Source: DATGMS01 sp040905145
Lineage (GTDB): Bacteria > Bacteroidota > Bacteroidia > Cytophagales > Cyclobacteriaceae
Direction: 5' to 3'
Length of the DNA stretch: 31,961 bases
Assembly (NCBI GenBank): GCA_040905145.1
Contig: JBBDSC010000145.1
Location: 1 to 31,961 of the forward strand
Part shown: positions 14,638 to 23,494 of the stretch, one piece after another
Layout: each line of letters begins with the position of its first letter
Numbering within the stretch: position 1 is the first letter of the stretch
Made by a program: the position numbers and the translations under genes
The notes under the pieces: model-generated
Seen by the model: the letters and a program-made list of their open reading frames with translations, nothing else
Database searches by the model: none
What the model was told of the DNA's origin: nothing

Positions 14638-16287
14638 CTACCTCCCCCTAAACGCCTTATAAGCATTGATCAAACCATTGGTGGAAGCGTCATGGGAATT
14701 GACCTCTTCTTCATTCTCCAGTTCAGGAAGTATGCCCTTGGCCAAAATTTTTCCCAGTTCCACCCCCCATTGATCAAAGCTGAATATATTCCAAATAATC
14801 CCTTGGGCAAAGATCTTGTGCTCATACATGGCCACCAGAGCTCCCAAGGTAAAGGGGTCAATTTGCTTTACCAAAATGGAATTCGTAGGCCTGTTGCCCT
14901 CAAACACTTTATGTGGGGCCAACTGGTCGATTTTATGCCGCGGTTTCCCTAATTTTTCCATTTCCGCCACTACTTCTTCCAAGGATTTCCCATTCATCAA
15001 AGCTTCGGTCTGTGCAAAGAAATTTGACAGTAATTTCACATGGTGGTCCCCCACCTGATTAAGGGAAACAGCAGGGGCTATAAAATCACAGGGGATCAGA
15101 TGCGTTCCCTGGTGAATCAACTGATAAAAAGCATGTTGTCCATTGGTGCCAGGTTCACCCCAGATGATCGGCCCAGTAGTGTAATCCACTTTTTCCCCAT
15201 CCCTGCTCACGTATTTCCCGTTACTTTCCATGTTCCCCTGCTGAAAATATGCGGCAAACCGGTGCAGGTATTGATCGTAAGGTAGAATAGCTTCGGAAGC
15301 AGCCCCTAGGAAATTGGTGTTCCAGATGCCTATCAAGGCCAAAATAACCGGAATGTTGTTTTCAAAAGGACTTTCCCTGAAATGCTTGTCCATGGCATGC
15401 GCTCCTTCCAATAATTTTTCGAAATTGTCAAACCCTATGGCACAGGCAATGGGAAGGCCTATGGCAGACCAGAGCGAATACCTTCCTCCTACCCAATCCC
15501 AAAAAACAAACATGTTGTTGGGATCAATGCCGAAATCTGCCACTGCTTCCGTATTGGTAGACAGGGCCACGAAGTGCTTTGCCACAGCCGAATCCTCTTT
15601 GGCATGATCCAAAAACCAGGCTCTGGCGGAATGGGCATTGGTCATGGTCTCCTGTGTGGTAAAGGTTTTTGAGGCAATGAAAAATAAAGTGGTTTCAGGA
15701 TCCAATTTTTTTAATGTTTCGGCAATATGGGTGCCATCCACATTGGAGACGAAGTGTATTTCCAGGTTTTCATTTTGATAGGGTTTCAAAGCTTCTGTTA
15801 CCATCACCGGTCCCAAATCACTGCCCCCTATCCCAATGTTCACCAAAGATCGAATGGCTTTTCCTGTATAGCCTTTCCACTCTCCTGTGGAAACCTGATC
15901 GGCAAATGACTTCATCTGATCCAACACCCGGTTCACCTCAGGCATCACATCTTTTCCTTCTACTACCACCGGTGCATTGCTTCTGTTTCGTAAAGCTGTA
16001 TGCAAAACTGATCTTCCTTCGGTTTGGTTGATGGCCTCTCCGGTAAACATGGCCTCCATGGCTTCTTTCAAACCTGTTTCATGGGCCAAACCCAAAAGGG
16101 AGGAAAAAATGTCTTCATCGATCCTGTTTTTGGAAAAATCCACCAGCATATCTTCCCATTGAATCGAATATTTCTCAAATCTTGTTTGATCCTGAAAAAG
16201 TGATTTTATGGTTACCTCCTGCTTTTGTTGATAAAGTTGGGACAATTTCTCCCAAGCGGCAGTTTGAGTAGGATTGGTATTTTTCAT
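14638..16287 (-). CDS. pgi: glucose-6-phosphate isomerase
   Basis: A 549-residue cytoplasmic enzyme interconverting glucose 6-phosphate and fructose 6-phosphate. I chose the Met at 16285-16287 (MKNTNPTQTAAWEKL); the frame is open 10 residues further but the chosen length equals the E. coli enzyme. Signatures: I-G-I-G-G-S-D-L-G-P, the phosphate loop F-I-A-S-K-T-F-T-T-Q-E-T, W-D-W-V-G-G-R-Y-S-L-W-S, Q-Q-G-N-M-E-S-N-G-K (catalytic Glu), G-T-N-G-Q-H-A-F-Y-Q-L (catalytic His region), and Q-W-G-V-E-L-G-K with the active-site Lys near the C-terminus. Only the hairpin repeat lies beyond its stop. It connects the polyphosphate-glucokinase-like enzyme to glycolysis, though the genes are not adjacent. 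Confidence 0.96.
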   Translation of the reverse strand: MKNTNPTQTAAWEKLSQLYQQKQEVTIKSLFQDQTRFEKYSIQWEDMLVDFSKNRIDEDIFSSLLGLAHETGLKEAMEAMFTGEAINQTEGRSVLHTALRNRSNAPVVVEGKDVMPEVNRVLDQMKSFADQVSTGEWKGYTGKAIRSLVNIGIGGSDLGPVMVTEALKPYQNENLEIHFVSNVDGTHIAETLKKLDPETTLFFIASKTFTTQETMTNAHSARAWFLDHAKEDSAVAKHFVALSTNTEAVADFGIDPNNMFVFWDWVGGRYSLWSAIGLPIACAIGFDNFEKLLEGAHAMDKHFRESPFENNIPVILALIGIWNTNFLGAASEAILPYDQYLHRFAAYFQQGNMESNGKYVSRDGEKVDYTTGPIIWGEPGTNGQHAFYQLIHQGTHLIPCDFIAPAVSLNQVGDHHVKLLSNFFAQTEALMNGKSLEEVVAEMEKLGKPRHKIDQLAPHKVFEGNRPTNSILVKQIDPFTLGALVAMYEHKIFAQGIIWNIFSFDQWGVELGKILAKGILPELENEEEVNSHDASTNGLINAYKAFRGR

Positions 16288-16349
16288 CAGATTATACTTT
16301 AAAAGGTTGAGGGACAAAAATAAGATTTATATTGAAGCTTTAGAATTAT

Positions 16350-16574
16350 ATGCAGATGAAACTATTTCTCCTTTTTAATATCTTCCTGATTTTTACCCTG
16401 AGGACTTTTGGCCAAAATTTAATCCCACTCAACCAATAAGATTTCAATGAAGATGGTACACTTAAGAAAGTCACCGAAAGTAAAGCAGAACACATCAAAA
16501 AGGCAGAATATTTCATTTTGGATGGTAAAAAAATTGAAAGCTACTTCCTTGTCCCTATAGGCTTCAGATTATAA
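16350..16574 (+). pseudogene. small secreted protein interrupted by in-frame TAA
   Basis: ATG at 16350 (or 16356) opens M-Q-M-K-L-F-L-L-F-N-I-F-L-I-F-T-L-R-T-F-G-Q, a typical signal peptide. It reaches TAA at 16437-16439 after P-L-N-Q. The same frame continues D-F-N-E-D-G-T-L-K-K-V-T-E-S-K-A-E and ends in I-E-S-Y-F-L-V-P-I-G-F-R-L at TAA 16572-16574. The second part is coding-like, so a 74-residue secreted protein was probably broken by one substitution. The family is unknown. It converges on acnA, whose stop is 14 bases away. Confidence 0.45.
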
Positions 16575-16588
16575 AGATAATCAAGCTT

Positions 16589-19378
16589 TTAATCCTGTTT
16601 CAAAAACTGTCTCAGGACATAATGAAGGATTCCTCCGTGCCTATAATATTCAATTTCTATGGCAGAGTCCAACCGGGAAATAACCTCAAAATTTACGATG
16701 GATCCATCCTCTTTCAAAGCTTCCACCTGAAGTCTTTTTAAAGGAGTCAAACCTTCTGAAATCCCCTTGATGCTGATGGTTTCTTTTCCGGTCAGACCAA
16801 GCATTTCCGCATTTTGTCCATCGGCATATTGTAGTGGCATGACCCCCATTCCTACCAGATTACTTCTATGAATACGCTCGTAACTTTCTGTCAACACCGC
16901 TTTAACTCCCAATAAGATGGTCCCTTTGGCAGCCCAGTCCCGTGAGGAACCACTGCCGTATTCCTTGCCAGCTAAAACCACCAATGAAGTCCCTTCTTCC
17001 AGGTACTTTTTGGAGGCATCAAAAACGGTCATCTCTTCACCCGAAGGGATATGCGTAGTATATCCGCCTTCTTTGGTGGCCAATTGGTTTTTGATCCTGA
17101 CATTGGCAAAGGTTCCCCGGACCATTACCTCATCATTTCCCCTACGCGATCCGTAGGAATTGAAGAATTTTTTTTCCACCCCCTTATCTGTCAGGTATTG
17201 ACCGGCGGGGGAAGACAATGCAAAGGAGCCTGCAGGTGAAATGTGGTCTGTAGTGATGGAATCTCCCAATTTCAGGAGAACCTTGGCACCATTAATGTCT
17301 TTTGGATCCTCCACTATCTCAGATATCCCCTGGAAGAAAGGCGCTTCTTTTATATAGGTGGATTTATCAGACCATTGATATACTTTGTCCTGGGGTGTTT
17401 CCAAGGATTTCCATTGCTCATTACCTTCGAAAATTTCCCCATAATTTTTCCCGTAATCATTGGGAGAAAGCACTTCATTCATTACTTCAAAAATCTCCTC
17501 GTTGGAGGGCCAGATATCTTTCAGGAAAACGGGTTCAAGATTGGGATCAAAACCCAAAGGTTCGTTGTTCAAATCAATATCCACTCTTCCTGCCAAAGCG
17601 TAAACCACCACCAACATCGGAGACATCAGGTAATTCATTTTTACCTGGGGATGGATCCTTGCTTCAAAGTTTCTGTTTCCCGATAATACAGAAGCCACTA
17701 TTAAGTCATTATCTTCTACCGCCTGTGCGATATGAATCGGCAGCGGACCGGAATTGCCTATGCAGGAAGTACACCCATATCCCACCACATGAAATCGTAA
17801 AGCTTCCAAATCATCCAATAATCCTGAATTTTCCAAGTAATCCGTTACCACCTTAGATCCAGGGGCAAGAGAAGTTTTGACCCAAGGTTTTACATCCAGC
17901 CCTTTTTCCCTGGCTTTTCTGGCCACTAGGCCGGCACCAAGCATTACACTGGGATTGGAGGTATTGGTACAGGATGTAATGGCCGCAATCACTACAGATC
18001 CATCATGGAGTTCCAATTTCTCATTGTGAAGACCCACTATTACCGATTTTAAACCTTTTTTTACTTTTGTTTCTATTTCGACTTCTGATTCAGCCTCCAC
18101 GTCTTCTTTTTTTTCTTCAATAGGCTGATTACTTCCACCCTCTGCAAACCAACGGCTTTTATCTCTTTTGTCTATAGGGATGTATTCCCTTCCGTGGACT
18201 TCACTTAGCAATTGTTCAAATTTCTCCCGAAAATCCCTGACCAAGATTTTATCCTGGGGTCGTTTTGGTCCGGAAACAGTGGGTTCCACGGAGCTCAGGT
18301 CCAATTCTACTACATTGGTATAGTTGATTTTATTTTCCTCTTTCCTCCATAGCATATTGGCTTTGGCGTAATCCTCCACCAATTGGATCTGATCCGAAGG
18401 CCTGTTGGTTTTAGTCATATAATCCAGGGTACGGTCATCTATAGGGAAATAAGTAACCGTACAACCAAATTCCGGGGACATATTTGAGATGGTGGCCCGG
18501 TCCGGCACAGTAAGGTGGTCCAACCCTTGACCAAAGACCTCTACAAATTTGCCCACCACACCATGCCTTCTAAGTAACTCAGTAATGGTCAATACCATAT
18601 CCGTGGCCGTGGTTCCCAAAGGTAATTTACCTGTCAATTTTAAACCTACCACTTCTGGCATAATGAAATAAATCGGCTGACCCAAAATGGCTGCCTCTGC
18701 TTCTATTCCCCCTACTCCCCAACCAACTACCCCGATACCGTTTACCATAGGGGTATGGGAGTCGGTCCCTACCAGCGTGTCAGGAAAAACGTTTCCATCC
18801 CTTGCGATGACCCCTTGGGCCAGATATTCCAAATTTACCTGATGGCAAATCCCCATGCCCGGAGGGACAACAGAGAAATTATCAAAGGATTTTTGTGCCC
18901 ATTTTAAAAATTGATACCGCTCCCCATTCCTTTCATATTCCATATCCACATTTCTCTTATAGGAATAATTAGTGCCAAAGTAATCCACCTGCACGGAATG
19001 ATCAATGATAAGATCTACAGGGATCAACGGATTGATTTTCTGTGCATTTTTTCCTTTCCTTACCGCTTCCGCCCTAAGAGAGGCAATATCCACTACCGCT
19101 GGGACCCCGGTAAAATCCTGCATCAATACCCGTGCTGGCTTATAGGGAACATCCTTTTCCGATGCCTCGGGCTTCCAGTTCAGTAGGGTTTCCACATTTT
19201 CCTTGGTCACTGCAAAATCATCAAAGTTCCGTAATGCATTTTCCAGAAGTATCCGGATAGAAAAAGGTAATTTTTCTATGGCATGGCCTTGACTTTGGAG
19301 TTCTTCCAAGCTCCAATAATCAAAAGTTCCTTTTTTGGAACGGAGCTGCTTTTTAATATTATATAAATCCTTTGACAT
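16589..19378 (-). CDS. acnA: aconitate hydratase (AcnA type)
   Basis: A 929-residue enzyme converting citrate to isocitrate in the TCA cycle. It is in AcnA/IRP1 order: N-terminal V-L-M-Q-D-F-T-G-V-P-A-V-V-D, V-G-T-D-S-H-T-P-M-V-N-G, the 4Fe-4S ligands S-C-T-N-T-S-N-P (Cys near 469) and Y-G-C-T-S-C-I-G-N-S-G-P (near 534 and 537), D-S-I-T-T-D-H-I-S-P-A-G in the swivelling domain, and G-S-S-R-D-W-A-A-K-G near the C-terminus. It is about 38 residues longer than E. coli AcnA, partly from an acidic, Glu-rich insertion near residues 410-440 before the cluster domain. The next gene upstream (mlaD) ends 110 bases away, so acnA may have its own promoter. Confidence 0.96.
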   Translation of the reverse strand: MSKDLYNIKKQLRSKKGTFDYWSLEELQSQGHAIEKLPFSIRILLENALRNFDDFAVTKENVETLLNWKPEASEKDVPYKPARVLMQDFTGVPAVVDIASLRAEAVRKGKNAQKINPLIPVDLIIDHSVQVDYFGTNYSYKRNVDMEYERNGERYQFLKWAQKSFDNFSVVPPGMGICHQVNLEYLAQGVIARDGNVFPDTLVGTDSHTPMVNGIGVVGWGVGGIEAEAAILGQPIYFIMPEVVGLKLTGKLPLGTTATDMVLTITELLRRHGVVGKFVEVFGQGLDHLTVPDRATISNMSPEFGCTVTYFPIDDRTLDYMTKTNRPSDQIQLVEDYAKANMLWRKEENKINYTNVVELDLSSVEPTVSGPKRPQDKILVRDFREKFEQLLSEVHGREYIPIDKRDKSRWFAEGGSNQPIEEKKEDVEAESEVEIETKVKKGLKSVIVGLHNEKLELHDGSVVIAAITSCTNTSNPSVMLGAGLVARKAREKGLDVKPWVKTSLAPGSKVVTDYLENSGLLDDLEALRFHVVGYGCTSCIGNSGPLPIHIAQAVEDNDLIVASVLSGNRNFEARIHPQVKMNYLMSPMLVVVYALAGRVDIDLNNEPLGFDPNLEPVFLKDIWPSNEEIFEVMNEVLSPNDYGKNYGEIFEGNEQWKSLETPQDKVYQWSDKSTYIKEAPFFQGISEIVEDPKDINGAKVLLKLGDSITTDHISPAGSFALSSPAGQYLTDKGVEKKFFNSYGSRRGNDEVMVRGTFANVRIKNQLATKEGGYTTHIPSGEEMTVFDASKKYLEEGTSLVVLAGKEYGSGSSRDWAAKGTILLGVKAVLTESYERIHRSNLVGMGVMPLQYADGQNAEMLGLTGKETISIKGISEGLTPLKRLQVEALKEDGSIVNFEVISRLDSAIEIEYYRHGGILHYVLRQFLKQD

Positions 19379-19488
19379 TCCTGAACATTTTTTGATGTTA
19401 AAAGAATAACCGTCTGATGAGTTGGTTAATTCCTTATAGTAGACTTTTCCAGAAAATAAAGGGATAAAAGACCTAAAGCAATGATGTT

Positions 19489-20484
19489 TTATTCATTATT
19501 TTCAGCTTCTTCCCTTGCCTCCCTTTCAGCCTTGTCTCTTTTCCTAAAGGATCCCCTGAAAAGCCAATGGTACCTCAGGGCCTCCAAACTTTCATTGAGT
19601 CTTGTACTACCGGTATCAAGGCCACTCATGGTCCCTTTCAAATAATCAGCAAACTCTGGATCATTCAACAACATGCCCAGGGCATTTTCTGAGGAATTCA
19701 GTTGCTCACTGGCCATCCTAAAGTTTTCTGCTGCTGCACTTGCCTCCTCAGTGGTGTTCTCCAACCCTTCCGCTGTGGCTTTGAGACTGGAAAATATGGT
19801 GGTATCATTTGCCAAATCATTTATCAACGACCCTTCCTTGTTCAAATCAGAGGAGAACTTGGCCAAATCTCCGGTTAACCGATTACTATTAACGGCAGTT
19901 CTTTGAAGATTGGTTATAATCGATTTGAAATTATCTACCAGCAGGCTGTCGGTAAGTACAGCCCCAACAATGCCTTCACCATTGGCTATTTTACCGGTCA
20001 GTACTTTCAAGTCATTGGTAATGGATACCAGGTTATTGTTGTTTTCCTGCAGGGTCTCCATCATCTTATCGGTATCCAAAGGCATTACCGCCTCAAGCCG
20101 ATCTTCATTTTGGACCTGCGGGGATTGGCTGGTGCCACCATAAATGACAATAATTTTATTACCTATCAATCCATCAGAACTAATAGTGGCCTTAGAATCC
20201 TTATGGATAAACTCATGCACTTCTGCATCAATATTCATTACAATCTCTACCTGGGAATCCCCATAAAAGTTGATTTTCCGAACCGTACCGATTTTTACCC
20301 CGGAATACCATACATTATTGCCTGTTTGTAAACCTGCTACATCATCGAATACCGCTTTGAGGCTAAAGCTCTGGACAAATAGTTTTTGTTGATTGCCTAA
20401 AGTCATAACCCCTGCTACCAGGATAATGATCCCTATCAGCACAAAAATGCCGACAATTACTGTCTTTTTATTATCATCTCTCAT
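19489..20484 (-). CDS. mlaD: MCE-domain protein, MlaD-like
   Basis: A 331-residue protein with one N-terminal membrane anchor (about 8-28, V-I-V-G-I-F-V-L-I-G-I-I-I-L-V). A single MCE domain follows (about 38-115, with A-V-F-D-D-V-A-G-L-Q-T-G-N-N-V-W-Y-S-G-V-K-I-G-T-V and the closing D-G-L-I-G-N-K-I-I-V-I-Y-G-G). The rest is a long helical tail with N-, S- and T-rich heptad-like stretches, common in Bacteroidota MlaD, and a charged end. MlaD rings bind phospholipid in the periplasm and pass it to or from the MlaE-F transporter. Its ATG overlaps the mlaF stop by one base. The tail is much longer than in E. coli MlaD (183 residues) and may span the periplasm. Confidence 0.9.
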   Translation of the reverse strand: MRDDNKKTVIVGIFVLIGIIILVAGVMTLGNQQKLFVQSFSLKAVFDDVAGLQTGNNVWYSGVKIGTVRKINFYGDSQVEIVMNIDAEVHEFIHKDSKATISSDGLIGNKIIVIYGGTSQSPQVQNEDRLEAVMPLDTDKMMETLQENNNNLVSITNDLKVLTGKIANGEGIVGAVLTDSLLVDNFKSIITNLQRTAVNSNRLTGDLAKFSSDLNKEGSLINDLANDTTIFSSLKATAEGLENTTEEASAAAENFRMASEQLNSSENALGMLLNDPEFADYLKGTMSGLDTGSTRLNESLEALRYHWLFRGSFRKRDKAEREAREEAENNE

Positions 20485-21233
20485 TATGTAATGAAGTTAT
20501 AGTCATAAAATGATTTCACTCTTTCATCGGACGCATTTAAGAAAACGTCTTCGAATTTTCCTTCTGTGCCAAATTCACCCTCCATTAATACCGCTACCCT
20601 ATCCCCGGTAACTTTGGCACAAGTCAGATCGTGGGTAATTATGATAGAAGAAGTATCATATGTTTCTCTCACTTGGTTGATTAAATTATTAATCTCAATA
20701 CAGGTAATGGGGTCCAGTCCTGCGGTGGGTTCATCATAAAGCATGATTTCCGGCTTTAAAATCAAAGTTCTGGCAATGCCTATCCTTTTTCTTTGCCCCC
20801 CGGACAATTCGGAAGGCATCTGATTAAGGGTCTGCAATAGCCCCACAGCATCCAATACTTGTTCGACTTGTTTTTCTCTCTCTGGTTTTGAGAGGTTCTT
20901 TACATTCCTCACCAAAGGAAATTCCAGATTTTCTTTCACCGTCATACTGTCATACAAGGCACTGGCTTGAAAAGAAAATCCAATCTTGAGCCTCAATTTA
21001 TTAAGTTCTTTTGGATTCAGACTGGCTACATTTTTTCCCAAAACCACTAAGGACCCTTCATCTTGGGTAAGTAATCCTACTACAATTTTAATCAATACGG
21101 ATTTACCTGTCCCGGATTTACCCAAAACGACAACGTTCTCCCCTTTATATAGGTCCAAATCCACCCCCCGCAATACATGAAGGTCTTCAAATGACTTTTT
21201 CAGTCCCCGAACCTCTATTACTTTTTCTTCCAT
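20484..21233 (-). CDS. mlaF: phospholipid ABC transporter ATPase, MlaF-like
   Basis: A 249-residue ABC ATPase. Walker A is G-K-S-G-T-G-K-S (38-45), the Q-loop lies near F-S-F-Q-A (87-91), the signature is L-S-G-G-Q-R-K-R (143-150), Walker B is I-M-L-Y-D-E-P-T-A-G-L-D-P (163-175) and the switch His is in I-I-I-T-H-D (His201). All are intact. The 'S-F-Q-x-x-A-L-Y-D-S-M-T-V-x-E-N' stretch is typical of MlaF. It powers lipid movement through MlaE. Two bases separate it from mlaE and it overlaps mlaD by one base, so E-F-D is one operon in that order. Confidence 0.94.
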   Translation of the reverse strand: MEEKVIEVRGLKKSFEDLHVLRGVDLDLYKGENVVVLGKSGTGKSVLIKIVVGLLTQDEGSLVVLGKNVASLNPKELNKLRLKIGFSFQASALYDSMTVKENLEFPLVRNVKNLSKPEREKQVEQVLDAVGLLQTLNQMPSELSGGQRKRIGIARTLILKPEIMLYDEPTAGLDPITCIEINNLINQVRETYDTSSIIITHDLTCAKVTGDRVAVLMEGEFGTEGKFEDVFLNASDERVKSFYDYNFIT

Positions 21234-21235
21234 AG

Positions 21236-22033
21236 TTAAGACATTCTAAAAAAGTTAACCACCTGTAAAACCAACAACTCTTCAATAAAGATCAAAAACA
21301 TGGCCATAACAACGGAACCGTTAGCCGCCTTGCCTACCCCTTCCGTTCCTTTAGGCGAATTCCAACCTTTATAACACCCTACCATTCCAATGGTAAATCC
21401 AAATAAAATGGATTTCAGAACCGAGGAAATAATATCCAGAAAAGAAAGGGCATCAAACACCTGAACAAAAAATGTGGTAAGGCTTACCATTTCATTGGAG
21501 TGAACACTCATAAAAGAACCCATTAACCCGACAAAGTCCGTGTACATCACCAATATAGGGATCATAAAAGTTGTGGCCAACACGCGTGTTACCACCAGGT
21601 ATTTGAAAGGGTTGGTAGCGGAAACTTCCATGGCATCTATCTGCTCTGTTACTTTCATGGAACCTAATTCCGCACCAATACTGGAACCCACTTTCCCCGC
21701 AGCAATCAAAGCTGTAACCAAGGGTCCCATTGCCCTTACTATGGCTATGGCTATTAAAGCAGGAAGCCAGGAAGCTGCACCAAATTCTGAGAGAGATGGC
21801 CGCGATTGGTTGGTAAACACAATGCCTACAATAAATCCGGTCAATGAAATCAGGGGTAAGGAATTATAACCTATTTGATAACATTGCCTTATTACTTCCT
21901 TGAATTCATAAGGAGGAAACCAAACCTCCGCAAAAAATCTTTTTACAAATCTAAAAGCATCCGCCAGACCAGTGAAAAATTTGTCCGTTTTGGGAGTTAT
22001 GAAATTGGTGCTTTTCGTTGTTTTATCTGACAT
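21236..22033 (-). CDS. mlaE: phospholipid ABC transporter permease, MlaE-like
   Basis: A 265-residue inner-membrane permease with about 5 long hydrophobic segments. MlaE/YrbE signatures: G-Y-N-S-L-P-L-I-S-L-T-G-F-I-V-G, then G-P-L-V-T-A-L-I-A-A-G-K-V-G-S-S-I-G-A-E-L-G followed by M-K-V-T-E-Q-I-D-A-M-E, and a late F-G-F-T-I-G-M-V-G-C-Y-K-G. The N-terminal 35 residues are polar and precede an amphipathic stretch. It is the first gene of the mlaE-F-D operon. No MlaC or MlaB gene is adjacent, as often in Bacteroidota. Confidence 0.94.
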   Translation of the reverse strand: MSDKTTKSTNFITPKTDKFFTGLADAFRFVKRFFAEVWFPPYEFKEVIRQCYQIGYNSLPLISLTGFIVGIVFTNQSRPSLSEFGAASWLPALIAIAIVRAMGPLVTALIAAGKVGSSIGAELGSMKVTEQIDAMEVSATNPFKYLVVTRVLATTFMIPILVMYTDFVGLMGSFMSVHSNEMVSLTTFFVQVFDALSFLDIISSVLKSILFGFTIGMVGCYKGWNSPKGTEGVGKAANGSVVMAMFLIFIEELLVLQVVNFFRMS

Positions 22034-22102
22034 ATACTAAAATTATCAAAACGTGAAGCTAACAATTATAACTTATTATTGTCTTATACACTTAAATTAA
22101 AA

Positions 22103-23299
22103 TTAGGTATTTATAAATCCTTCGACCGCTTCTTCTTTCAGCGGTTTAACTAAAAACCCGCTCACCATTTCATAGTTTTTGCTTTTTTCCAGGTCTTCCG
22201 GTGCCACGGAGGAAGTTAACATTTTAACTTCTATGTCGATCCCTCTTTCTTCCAGATGGTTTAACACTTCCCATCCTTTCATTTCTGGCATATTGATATC
22301 CAATAGCAAAATGTCGGCGTTATTCTCATTCAGCCAGTTTAATGCCAATTGGGGGCTTTCAAAAAAATTCAACTGAAGATTCGGGTTGATCTTTAAAAGG
22401 ATCTTTTTATTGATCATATGCTGTACTTTATCATCATCTATAAAAACGATCACTTTCTCTTGCTTGGATTTAACATTTAAAACGTCATTCAACGACTCGT
22501 TTTGCATATAATGGTCGGTTTCTTTTAAAAGATTATTGACATTCCTCACTTCACCATCCAGTTTGCTGGCGGATTCTTTCAACATTTCCATTACTTCCAT
22601 CGGTAAATTTTCTTTCTCATTGGAAAGGCTAATAATGCCCAATATATTGGCAAGATGGCTTCTGATGTAATGTGAATTGATATAGGAAAATTCCTTTAGT
22701 TGTTGGTTTTGGATTTTCAAGGAATCGTATAAGGCCTGATTTTCCTCCAGTGACTTGTGAATTTCCGAATTGTCCACAGCCAAAGCCATCACACAATCCA
22801 TCCCATTAAAAACAAAAGGCATGCTAAAAATATCCACATGTCTTTCATCATAATTTTTATCGATCATGATCAAATTCCTGATCACCCGATTCTGATTCAC
22901 ATTAGCTCTGGAAAGCTTTTTATAATCCTGAAAAAAAGAATTGAAGTATTTCTTTCCGAAGTCCACCTCAGAAATATTGAAATTTTGCAAAGCCGCATCG
23001 TTGGCTGTAAGGATTCTTTGGTCTTCTAAAGAAAGTACCCATATGCAATTGGGTATTTTTTCAAAAAATAACTTGTACACTTTGCCTACACGCTTCTCAA
23101 ATTCAAAGGACCTTTCCACCAAAATATAGATCAAAATACCGGAAATAAAGACAAATATTGAAGCTTTGATAATTTCAAGAGCCATGGTGTTCATTAACCC
23201 CAGCCATATCATAATGTCATCCATATAAATAGATGAAAAGACAAACCAACCGCCACCTACTAAAATATAAATCAATGCTATTTTTAACGCCGGTTTCAT
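22103..23299 (-). CDS. membrane PAS/DHp-like protein with C-terminal receiver domain
   Basis: A 398-residue protein from the Met at 23297-23299 (MKPALKIALIYILVGGGW); an upstream Met at 23369-23371 would add 24 residues. Order: two membrane helices (about 6-26 and 44-62), a PAS-like domain (71-181, with 'I-P-N-C-I-W-V-L-S' and 'I-L-T-A-N-D-A-A'), and a coiled DHp-like segment with S-H-Y-I-R-S-H-L-A-N-I-L-G (His210 in the phospho-His place). Straight after comes a receiver domain (281-398) with acidic D288-D289, phospho-acceptor D334 in L-L-L-D-I-N-M-P, Thr362 and Lys385 (V-K-P-L). No HATPase region (N, G1, G2 boxes) lies between DHp and receiver. It may act as a phosphotransfer hub or as the partner of a separate kinase; this is inference. 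Confidence 0.75.
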   Translation of the reverse strand: MKPALKIALIYILVGGGWFVFSSIYMDDIMIWLGLMNTMALEIIKASIFVFISGILIYILVERSFEFEKRVGKVYKLFFEKIPNCIWVLSLEDQRILTANDAALQNFNISEVDFGKKYFNSFFQDYKKLSRANVNQNRVIRNLIMIDKNYDERHVDIFSMPFVFNGMDCVMALAVDNSEIHKSLEENQALYDSLKIQNQQLKEFSYINSHYIRSHLANILGIISLSNEKENLPMEVMEMLKESASKLDGEVRNVNNLLKETDHYMQNESLNDVLNVKSKQEKVIVFIDDDKVQHMINKKILLKINPNLQLNFFESPQLALNWLNENNADILLLDINMPEMKGWEVLNHLEERGIDIEVKMLTSSVAPEDLEKSKNYEMVSGFLVKPLKEEAVEGFINT

Positions 23300-23494
23300 A
23301 AGAATTTTCAAAAGATAAAATCTGTCAAAGAGACTTCCAAAGATAGACAACAAAGTGTTAAATATAAGCATATTTTTGCTTTTTGTCCCATCTAACCATT
23401 TTAGACTAGCCTAAGTTAGCCTTGACTAAATAATATTTAATTCTTTGTAGATCAAATAGTTCATATGTTATATCTCAAGTTTAGGTTTAAATAT

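Noticed and set aside
14629..15607. Several plus-strand open frames opposite pgi
   Set aside because: They mirror the codons of pgi on the other strand and show no protein signature; the same holds for frames opposite acnA, addA, addB, mlaD and the symporter.
16288..16317. Longer Pgi start 10 residues upstream
   Set aside because: The Met at 16285-16287 gives the standard length and the extra residues are not conserved in the family.
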